A DNA stretch of 15,626 nt, from NCBI GenBank assembly GCA_020436955.1, contig JAGQWW010000023.1, forward strand, positions 1-15,626. Reading direction: 5' to 3'. Both the position numbers and the translations under genes were made by a program. The stretch is from Saprospiraceae bacterium (GTDB taxonomy: Bacteria; Bacteroidota; Bacteroidia; Chitinophagales; Saprospiraceae). The notes below the pieces were generated by a model that made no database searches, had not been told where the DNA came from, and worked only from the letters and a program-made list of their open reading frames with translations. Below, piece by piece: positions 6,161 through 12,085 of this stretch. Each line of letters opens with the position of its first letter. The first letter of the stretch is position 1.

Positions 6161-7786
6161 ATGAAAAAGATTTTGTTTTTAGCTCTTGCGGCTTTTTTGA
6201 CACAATTCGCTTTTGCTCAACAACCTGCTGAGGATTGGGCGCACAAAAATCCTTTGACAGATAGTATAGCAGGTATTAATCTGGCTGGAGCCTACGATTT
6301 GTTGAAAGGAAGAGATGGAAAGGATGTGATAGTGGCAGTGATTGACGACGGAGTAGACGTAGATCATGAGGACCTAATCAATGTGATGTGGACCAATGAA
6401 GATGAAATTGCCGGAAATGGAATTGACGACGATAACAATGGCTATGTTGACGATATACATGGCTGGAATTTCATGGCTGCACCTGATGGAAAGACTTATT
6501 ATTTTGACCAGGCAGAGGTCACACAGATTTATCAAATGTGGAGAGAAAAATATGACGATGCTGATGCTTCAACCCTTAATAAAGATGAATTGCGTGAATA
6601 CGAAATTTACCTGGAAGCCAAAAAAGGTCATGAAGAAGGTTATGCAGCTGCTGTGGAACGCTGGGAGTTGGTGAAAGATACAAATGCATTGGTCCAAACC
6701 ATGCAAAATTTAAATGCCCGAGTTTCTTCCGGTATTGAATGGTCACAAGAGGCACTCGAAAGTATGGAACCTCAAAATGCCCTTGAAGAACGTGTTCAAA
6801 CCTTTATGGCAAGCCTGGGGGCGGAAAGATTTGATTCCATGGAAGAGATGATCACCTACATTCGTCAGCGTCTGGGCCGAATATATACCGGTGCTTTCAA
6901 TAATGTTGAATTTGCCTACAATGCAGATTATTATCCACGAAAAATGGTTGGCGACAATCCGGCCATAGCCAATGAAAGCAACTACGGAGGCCCTACCATT
7001 TATAATGCACAACCCGAATATGCTTCAAGAGCAATAGCTTCTCACGGTTCTCATGTGTCTGGTATTATTGCTGCCGAACGCAATAATGGAAAAGGGATGA
7101 ACGGAGTCAGCGACCATGCTAAAATTATGATGGTTGGAGCAGTACCAAGTAGTGGAGATGAAAGGGATAAGGACGTAGCCAATGCTATTCGCTATGCTGT
7201 AGATAATGGTGCTTCCATCATCAATATGAGTTTTGGTAAACTCATGTCTCCGCACAAGCCTGCCGTTGACGCAGCTTACAAATATGCAGAAGACCATGAT
7301 GTGTTGATAGTGCACTTGTCTCATAATTTCGCAACTGATATAGATTCGACCTATTATTATCCGATTAGAAAGGCATTGAATGGTTATGTGCCGCAAAATG
7401 TAATCAGAGTAGGTAATTCTACCTGGAACATGGATGATCATCTACCGGCTGCTTCGTCAAATTATGGAGCCGAATTGGTTGATGTTTTTGCACCGGGTAC
7501 CCAGATTTATTCCACGGTGCCGGATGATAAGTATGCATTTTTTACCGGTACCAGTATGGCAACGCCTTGTGTGGCAGGACTGGCGGCTTTGTTGCGGTCT
7601 TATTTTCCTGATTTGACCGCAGTAGAAACTAAGCAAATCATTAAAGATAGTGTCTTTAAAATAGATTGGGAGGTCATCCGTCCTGGTGTAAGAGACAAGG
7701 TACCTATGACAAGATTGTGCAACACAGGTGGGGTGGTTAATGCCTATAATGCTGTAAAATTGGCATTGGAGAGAGAAAAAGAGTAG
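6161..7786 (+). CDS. Secreted S8 family serine peptidase (subtilase) with long Asp-His insertion
   Basis: A 541-aa protein with a signal peptide (MKKILFLALAAFLTQFAFAQ). The subtilisin triad is complete: Asp62 in VAVIDDGVD, His295 in HGSHVSG and Ser465 in FTGTSMATP. The oxyanion-hole Asn is probably Asn389. The Asp and His are 233 residues apart (32 in subtilisin) because of a charged, mostly helical insertion. It follows an acidic stretch, GNGIDDDNNGYVDD (residues 85-98), that may bind calcium and is typical of Bacteroidota S8 members. No C-terminal sorting domain follows the catalytic part, so the protein is probably periplasmic or released. It lies 26 bases after the GT39-like gene. Substrate unknown; the protease family call is secure. 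Confidence 0.94.
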   Translation: MKKILFLALAAFLTQFAFAQQPAEDWAHKNPLTDSIAGINLAGAYDLLKGRDGKDVIVAVIDDGVDVDHEDLINVMWTNEDEIAGNGIDDDNNGYVDDIHGWNFMAAPDGKTYYFDQAEVTQIYQMWREKYDDADASTLNKDELREYEIYLEAKKGHEEGYAAAVERWELVKDTNALVQTMQNLNARVSSGIEWSQEALESMEPQNALEERVQTFMASLGAERFDSMEEMITYIRQRLGRIYTGAFNNVEFAYNADYYPRKMVGDNPAIANESNYGGPTIYNAQPEYASRAIASHGSHVSGIIAAERNNGKGMNGVSDHAKIMMVGAVPSSGDERDKDVANAIRYAVDNGASIINMSFGKLMSPHKPAVDAAYKYAEDHDVLIVHLSHNFATDIDSTYYYPIRKALNGYVPQNVIRVGNSTWNMDDHLPAASSNYGAELVDVFAPGTQIYSTVPDDKYAFFTGTSMATPCVAGLAALLRSYFPDLTAVETKQIIKDSVFKIDWEVIRPGVRDKVPMTRLCNTGGVVNAYNAVKLALEREKE

Positions 7787-7800
7787 CGCGGAAGATATAT

Positions 7801-7833
7801 TATTGTTAATTTTATATTTAAAATTTAACAATA
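7801..7833 (+). promoter_or_regulatory. Hairpin or palindrome overlapping the start codon of the 74-aa gene
   Basis: TATTGTTAATTTTA (7801-7814) is complementary to TAAAATTTAACAATA (7819-7833), with one bulged T in the right arm and a four-base loop TATT. The last base of the right arm is the A of the ATG at 7833. In RNA this would enclose the ribosome landing area. In DNA the outer TTGTTAA..TTAACAA could be a dimer-binding operator. It is entirely A/T rich apart from one G and one C, so the fold is weak and a terminator role for the upstream subtilase gene is also possible. Confidence 0.45.
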
Positions 7834-8057
7834 TGGCCGAGTACAAGGTCGTCTGTGTCACTAAACAAAGAATCCTGGCCACTAAAACCTCGAAAAAAGA
7901 GGCAGAAAGATTGGTTCGCAATCATCGTGATGAATATGGTCATGAAGTGACCTATTTTGAAACGACTGAGGTAGAAGAAAAACCAACCGGTAAGGAACTT
8001 ATTAATGACACCGTTGCAAACGCCGTCGAAATCCCTATTAATGATGAAGAAGAATAA
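7833..8057 (+). CDS. Small acidic protein of unknown function (74 aa)
   Basis: The frame is open from 7803, but ATG 7833 (MAEYKVVCVTKQR) is the more natural start. The 7803 start would add a ten-residue hydrophobic leader encoded by the inverted repeat. The protein reads as a short beta-alpha-beta unit: a strand (YKVVCVT), a strand or turn (RILATKTS), a charged helix (KKEAERLVRNHRDEYG) and a strand (HEVTYFETTE). It then has a flexible acidic tail ending INDEEE. No signal peptide or membrane segment is present, so it is cytoplasmic. I do not recognise the family. Its last 17 bases overlap the start of the next gene, so the two are translationally coupled. Confidence 0.7.
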   Translation: MAEYKVVCVTKQRILATKTSKKEAERLVRNHRDEYGHEVTYFETTEVEEKPTGKELINDTVANAVEIPINDEEE

Positions 8058-8952
8058 ACTTTTTCTTCTGCTATTGTTCCTGAGTTTGTCTTTTGGTGCA
8101 AAGAGCCAACAAGTGGACTGGGGACATGGAATAACTATGTCAGTTAGTTTTCCGCAGAAATTCAGATTCATTGTTTCGTACAATGTCAATGCCCAAACCA
8201 GTTGGAGATTTTCCGATGGAGTAGGGTTCAATCCTATTTTGGATGCCAAAGTTTCCATTTTCAAAAACCACCTGGGGAGTTCGGTTACCCGGACCTTTGC
8301 AAAATGGCTCAATGCGAATATTGCCCTTTCTTATGGAGGAGTTTTTTCCGGTAAAGAACGGCATTCGGAGAGTTTCCTGCCGATTTTTACCACCACTTAC
8401 GCCAATGCCTTAAACAACCGCTATAAGTGGAATTTTGGATTTTCTACCTCTTACATTTTTCACCTGGGACTGGTTGATAAACATGTACCTACCCAAAAAT
8501 TGGGCAACCTGCTGGTGTCAGCCGGAGATTTGTACCTGGTTTATTATAATGATGGGGGCCCGGTCTTGAAATTTTTCGGGGATGGTGAAGACCGTTATTG
8601 GACCGGAGGTATAGGTATCGGATATACCCATTGGGATAATGGAAACCGCCATCAATTCGAGATAGCTTTTGATAAGTTTACCGGATTTGAAAAGCATGCT
8701 TTCGAAGCGACCGGACTTTTGTTTATCGACAATGTCATCTACAAAGATCTGGAACAAATCAGCTATACCACCGGTCGTACCAGCTTCAAATATCTGAATT
8801 ATCAATATGGCGTTGGAGTTTCTGCCAACATTTGGAATCTTCCCTTTGATCTTCAGGATCTTCTGCATCGTGATGTGTCCAACAACCCTTATCATCACAA
8901 GATAGAAAACCAATATATCGATGCTGAATTTTATAAATTTTTCAACCTATGA
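8041..8952 (+). CDS. Secreted barrel-like protein resembling polymorphic toxin type 23 domain proteins
   Basis: The frame is open from 8005, but adjacent ATGs at 8041 and 8044 give a signal peptide (MKKNKLFLLLLFLSLSFGAKSQ). Both overlap the upstream stop at 8057. The mature part of the 303-aa product is rich in amphipathic, aromatic-ended strands, like an outer-membrane barrel. Residues 168-190 hold a distinctive run, YYNDGGP then GDGEDRYWTGG, followed by GIGY and FTGFE. From memory, this order (ND..., G.GDR..TG, ..Y, .TG) resembles Bacteroidota proteins annotated as 'polymorphic toxin type 23'. No N-terminal delivery domain is seen, so a plain outer-membrane protein is equally possible. The stop overlaps the next ATG by four bases (ATGA). 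Secretion is well supported; the family link is tentative. Confidence 0.7.
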   Translation: MMKKNKLFLLLLFLSLSFGAKSQQVDWGHGITMSVSFPQKFRFIVSYNVNAQTSWRFSDGVGFNPILDAKVSIFKNHLGSSVTRTFAKWLNANIALSYGGVFSGKERHSESFLPIFTTTYANALNNRYKWNFGFSTSYIFHLGLVDKHVPTQKLGNLLVSAGDLYLVYYNDGGPVLKFFGDGEDRYWTGGIGIGYTHWDNGNRHQFEIAFDKFTGFEKHAFEATGLLFIDNVIYKDLEQISYTTGRTSFKYLNYQYGVGVSANIWNLPFDLQDLLHRDVSNNPYHHKIENQYIDAEFYKFFNL

Positions 8953-10061
8953 AAAAGCTAATATTCCTCGTGTTGGTAGCGTCGGCAATTTGGTCCTGCA
9001 AGACAGAAAAATATATCAGTAAAGGATATTTCAATACCCGTGCAATGCCGGCTACGGAGACTTATTTCATTACGGATATACGACCTCTTTTGGATCCTAA
9101 TTTTCAGATTGATACCAGTCTGCCTAAGCTTACGGATAATTCGCTCAATTATTTTCAATGGAAAACGGTTCGATACAATAAGCCGATAACAAAGGTCCAA
9201 ACTAGAAATGGGGTCCTTGATACCATCGATTACAATGAATCTTTTTCAAGTTTTAGAACCCTTGAAAACCATACCATTGACAATTTGAGTCCTGAAAGCA
9301 GGCATTATTTGCTCGGCGCAAAAAACGTTTTCAAAAATTACCTTTTTTTCCTGGATGATTACCGTTGTATTTATCTAAGTGAAGACGATGACAGAAATAA
9401 TGGTAGCCTGGGTGATTTATACCTTCATTTTGACAAACAGTATAAACCATTCAAGGATGCAAATGGCAGTCAAAAACAGATGCTAAGGGGGTATTACACA
9501 AAAGATGGAGATGAAATCTTTTTTGACTTTGAATTTGACAAGCATTTTTATGTAAAGGCAACTATTGAAAATTCAGACAGGATTAGATTCGATAGTATTT
9601 ATGTGCCGGAGGAAAAACGGGTTAAGAATATTGGCATGAACGCTGAATTTTTTGCCTTTAAGGATCTTGTTTCCAATACAGCATTACCTATTTTTGAACG
9701 CCCACAGGAGGGAGATGTGGTGAAAGATGACCATTTTTCCTTGTACTTTGGATTTTTGAATAACGGCCCCAATGAAAAGGATCGCAATGATTTACATAAG
9801 GCCATTATTGAAAAAACAGGAAATCTCCCCCCAAACAGTAAGCTGAAAATCCTGGATATAACCTATAATCTCGATGAGGTATCAAACCCAATCAGAACTT
9901 ACAGGTTTATAGTACAGACCGATGGAATGAATCAGCCAAAGGTTTATACTGTTGAAGAGGAACTCAGGTTGGAGTTTGAGGATATGGGTGGCTTCTTCAA
10001 TATGTTGAGAAGTGATGATAATAAACGTCAGGAACGCAGGTCTCAAATGAGTACCTGGTAA
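8949..10061 (+). CDS. Lipoprotein of unknown function (370 aa), coupled to the barrel gene
   Basis: The product begins with a lipoprotein signal (MKKLIFLVLVASAIWSC; Cys17 lipidated). The mature protein has alternating strands and charged loops, including acidic clusters (SEDDDRNNG; FFDFEFDKHF), and an Arg-rich end (DDNKRQERRSQMSTW). Residues about 100-200 look like a globular beta-rich domain. The section from about 255 on (DDHFSLYFGFLNNG) may be a second domain. I do not recognise a family and see no enzyme motif. The four-base ATGA overlap with the upstream gene implies translational coupling and a shared role, for example an anchoring partner of the barrel or, if the barrel is a toxin, a periplasmic immunity lipoprotein. 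Both are inference. Confidence 0.75.
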   Translation: MKKLIFLVLVASAIWSCKTEKYISKGYFNTRAMPATETYFITDIRPLLDPNFQIDTSLPKLTDNSLNYFQWKTVRYNKPITKVQTRNGVLDTIDYNESFSSFRTLENHTIDNLSPESRHYLLGAKNVFKNYLFFLDDYRCIYLSEDDDRNNGSLGDLYLHFDKQYKPFKDANGSQKQMLRGYYTKDGDEIFFDFEFDKHFYVKATIENSDRIRFDSIYVPEEKRVKNIGMNAEFFAFKDLVSNTALPIFERPQEGDVVKDDHFSLYFGFLNNGPNEKDRNDLHKAIIEKTGNLPPNSKLKILDITYNLDEVSNPIRTYRFIVQTDGMNQPKVYTVEEELRLEFEDMGGFFNMLRSDDNKRQERRSQMSTW

Positions 10062-10072
10062 AACAACAAAAT

Positions 10073-10570
10073 ATGATGGTGGAAATGCCGGAAATGGTTA
10101 CAGCAACATTTGCTCCTTCTTCAAGAGTTTGGGTTTATTTGGCTTCCAGAGATTTGACTTCAGAAGAGGTGCAGGCCATTGAGCCTGTGCTAAATCAATT
10201 TACCCAGCAATGGGTGAGCCATAATCGTCAGCTCAAAGCAGCAGGTAAAGTCCTTTACAACCGCGCCCTTGTATTGATGGTCGATGAAAGTCAGGCAGGA
10301 GCCAGTGGTTGTTCCATCGATTCCTCCGTTCACTTTATTGAAAGCCTTGGCAATCAGGTAGGGGTTAATTTCTTTGAAAGATTTGCATTTGGTGCAAAAC
10401 TGGATGATGGCGTGAGGTTTTTCAATCGGGAAGAATTTAAAAATGCCTACCAAAACGGTTTGGTTACCAACGAAACACTTGTCTTTGACAACCTGGTCAA
10501 TTCAAAGGAAAGTCTTGAAGCAAAAGGATGGATGCCTTTAGAAAAGACCTGGCTAAAAAGAATGGTTTAA
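10073..10570 (+). CDS. Conserved Bacteroidota protein, commonly mislabelled 'ABC transporter ATPase'
   Basis: The 165-aa product matches a conserved cytoplasmic family that I recognise from Bacteroidota genomes: SRVWVYLASRDLTSEE near the N-terminus, Q(Q/T)WVSHNRQLKA, then the hallmark VDESQAGASGCSIDSSVHFI, FFERFAFG and LVFDNLVNSKE. Database entries for this family are often named ABC transporter ATPase. However, there is no Walker A (GxxxxGK[ST]), no LSGGQ signature and no Walker B here, so that name is unsupported. The GASGCSID segment with its Cys may be a functional centre (inference). No signal peptide. ATG 10073 or 10076 may be the start. The gene begins 11 bases after the lipoprotein stop, in the same transcript. 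Confidence 0.85.
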   Translation: MMVEMPEMVTATFAPSSRVWVYLASRDLTSEEVQAIEPVLNQFTQQWVSHNRQLKAAGKVLYNRALVLMVDESQAGASGCSIDSSVHFIESLGNQVGVNFFERFAFGAKLDDGVRFFNREEFKNAYQNGLVTNETLVFDNLVNSKESLEAKGWMPLEKTWLKRMV

Positions 10571-10587
10571 TCCTGTTTTTATCCTGA

Positions 10588-10620
10588 TTGATAGAATTTC
10601 TTTTAGACCTGTCATTTTTG
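10588..10620 (+). promoter_or_regulatory. Weak Bacteroidota-type promoter candidate
   Basis: TTG at 10588-10590 and CATTTTTG at 10613-10620 are separated by 22 bases. The second differs from TAnnTTTG only at its first base, and the start codon at 10651 is 30 bases downstream. It would give the arrestin-like gene its own transcript. Evidence is a motif resemblance only. Confidence 0.25.
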
Positions 10621-10650
10621 CTTGCAAATTGTAGGCAATAAACGAAAATT

Positions 10651-11115
10651 ATGTTTGGAAAAGTAAAAAAATGGCTGGGTATTGAAGGCGTAAAAGTTGA
10701 GCTGCAGATCCCGACAGAAGTTCCTTCAAAAAGAGAAGCAATTGATGGGGTACTGCATCTTTATTCGCTGAGCGATCAAACCGTAACCAGACTTAGAGTT
10801 AAGGTTATCGAACGTTATAAAAGAGGTAGAGGTAAGGAAACCCTTACCGACGAATATACCATCGGCACCATCGAATTGGACCAGGAATTTCATATCAAGG
10901 CAGAAGAGCCCCTCATGGTAGAGTTCAGTGTCCCCTTCAAAGTAACCAAATCTGATATGGAGGAGCTGGGCGACCGCAATTTCCTATTGAAAGGAATTGT
11001 ATCGCTGGCAAAAACAGCTTATAAAGTAAGTTCAGATTATAGGGTAGAGGCAGAAGTGGAGGTAGAGGGAGTAGCCCTTGATCCATTTGACACCAGACCT
11101 ATCCTGATAAAATAA
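10651..11115 (+). CDS. Short arrestin-fold protein resembling Spo0M
   Basis: A 154-aa cytoplasmic protein starting MFGKVKKWLGIEGVKVEL, very like the opening of Spo0M-family proteins (a short basic helix followed by a beta-sandwich). Later pieces match the arrestin-like pattern: IDGVLHL, RLRVKVIERYKRGRG, EYTIGTIEL, the proline-bearing strand VEFSVPFKV and the VSSDYRVEAEVEVEGVALDP strand pair. Spo0M of Bacillus is about 258 aa. This one covers roughly the first half, and a natural stop leaves a single-sandwich protein, not an obviously broken one. Spo0M affects sporulation in Bacillus; that role cannot apply directly in a non-sporulating lineage, so function is unknown. It ends two bases from the stop of a convergent gene. 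Confidence 0.65.
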   Translation: MFGKVKKWLGIEGVKVELQIPTEVPSKREAIDGVLHLYSLSDQTVTRLRVKVIERYKRGRGKETLTDEYTIGTIELDQEFHIKAEEPLMVEFSVPFKVTKSDMEELGDRNFLLKGIVSLAKTAYKVSSDYRVEAEVEVEGVALDPFDTRPILIK

Positions 11116-11121
11116 TTTTAT
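11107..11121. repeat. A/T palindrome spanning both stop codons of two convergent genes
   Basis: ATAAAAT (11107-11113) and ATTTTAT (11115-11121) are perfect reverse complements around a single A. The plus-strand TAA (11113-11115) and the minus-strand TAA (complement of 11118-11120) both lie within it. All pairs are A-T and the loop is too small for a stable hairpin, so terminator function is doubtful. Confidence 0.3.
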
Positions 11122-12008
11122 TCTGCTGCCTTGGCTTTTGCCTCCAGTTCGCGAATAATCTGTTCGTCTGACTTTCCAAGATTGTTTAGCATGACCTGTG
11201 CCGATTCTGCGAAAGGATGGGTTGGATAATCCTTTAAAAATGCTTCATAAGCAACCTTGGCTCTGTCATAATCTTTCAAATCATTGTCATAGGTAAAGGC
11301 TTCACTAAACCTGGCGTCTCCGGCTTTTGGACTTTCAGGGTAATTGGTATAGACCCATTTAAATAATTCCAAGACTTTTTGTGTCTGATTCAAATTGCGT
11401 GCAATAGTAGCAGCGTCGATCAAAAAGTTAGGGCTTAGACTATCTTTTGGCAGGGCTATAGCATAATTTTCACAGGCCGGGATAAAAGAATAAGCAACTT
11501 TTGGGTTGAAATCTCCTGACTCCCCATTGAAGATTTTTTCTGCAAATCCTTTGATTCTCTCTTCTACAGGTGGTAAGCCGTCAAGGGTATTTTTATAAAT
11601 GGATAGAGCAGGTAATTCAGGATAATTTTTTAAAAGACCTTGTCTTAAAATGCTTGCCTGGGTCGGCTTTTGTAAATCTTTTTCCCAAAGATCAGCATAG
11701 GCAGCAACTACGTCCTCTCTTCCATCAAAGCTTGAATTATTTTTAAGGAGTTCCATTACCCATTCCTGACCTGATTCGGCTTTACCTGCTTCAGTGATCG
11801 CAGATAGCGTCGAAAGTATCAATTCACTGTCCATTCCACCATTTTGTTCCATGGCTTCATTAGTAGCTAAAATCAGGTCGTTGTAATTTTTTAAAGAAGG
11901 ATCTGTTTTGAATGCTTCCATAGCACCTTTGACAGGACCATTTTCGGCATTATTTCGACAAGCTGAAAAAATTATCAAGGCAAAAAGGAAGTATAGCAAG
12001 GTTCTCAT
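11118..12008 (-). CDS. Lipoprotein with tetratricopeptide-like repeats
   Basis: The 296-aa product has a lipoprotein signal (MRTLLYFLFALIIFSAC; Cys17). The rest is almost all helical. In the C-terminal half, helix pairs resemble tetratricopeptide repeats of the kind in envelope proteins such as BamD or CpoB: KVLELFKWVYTNYPESPKAG followed by RAKVAYEAFLKDYPTHPFAE, both with the typical 'YP.S/HP.A' turn. A Lys/Glu-rich helix ends the protein (IRELEAKAKAAE). Proteins of this type serve as periplasmic scaffolds. No specific partner can be read here, and the length and N-terminus do not match BamD closely. The gene has its own promoter candidate (12025-12058) and stands as a single minus-strand unit. 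Confidence 0.8.
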   Translation of the reverse strand: MRTLLYFLFALIIFSACRNNAENGPVKGAMEAFKTDPSLKNYNDLILATNEAMEQNGGMDSELILSTLSAITEAGKAESGQEWVMELLKNNSSFDGREDVVAAYADLWEKDLQKPTQASILRQGLLKNYPELPALSIYKNTLDGLPPVEERIKGFAEKIFNGESGDFNPKVAYSFIPACENYAIALPKDSLSPNFLIDAATIARNLNQTQKVLELFKWVYTNYPESPKAGDARFSEAFTYDNDLKDYDRAKVAYEAFLKDYPTHPFAESAQVMLNNLGKSDEQIIRELEAKAKAAE

Positions 12009-12024
12009 TTCTAAATATTTTGGG

Positions 12025-12058
12025 CAAAGGTAAATAAGCGCCCGATTTATATTTCAAA
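12025..12058 (-). promoter_or_regulatory. Bacteroidota-type promoter for the TPR lipoprotein gene
   Basis: On the minus strand, TTTG (complement of 12055-12058) is followed after 22 bases by TACCTTTG (complement of 12025-12032), then CCC. This is an exact TAnnTTTG element with a -33 TTTG. It ends 16 bases before the start codon (12006-12008), implying a very short leader. This is the clearest promoter match in the window. Confidence 0.55.
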
Positions 12059-12085
12059 AAATGAAAACGATTTTAGCCGTTTGGC

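Noticed and set aside
7025..7441. Minus-strand 138-aa open frame within the subtilase
   Set aside because: Shadow of the subtilase region that contains the catalytic His and the oxyanion Asn.
7457..7921. Minus-strand 154-aa open frame opposite the subtilase C-terminus
   Set aside because: It lies antisense to a gene with a complete catalytic triad; Cys/His/Arg-rich composition is typical of a shadow frame.
7818..8312. Minus-strand 164-aa open frame opposite the small protein and barrel gene
   Set aside because: It is antisense to two genes with good starts, a signal peptide and overlap coupling; no recognisable domain.
8518..8913. Minus-strand 131-aa open frame within the barrel gene
   Set aside because: Shadow frame with no signal peptide, domain or plausible leader.
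12045..12085. Possible terminator for the minus-strand beta-helix operon (AAACG...CGTTTT then T-rich)
   Set aside because: The stem is only four or five base pairs with an interrupted T tract, and the same bases carry the promoter of the next gene; too weak to call.
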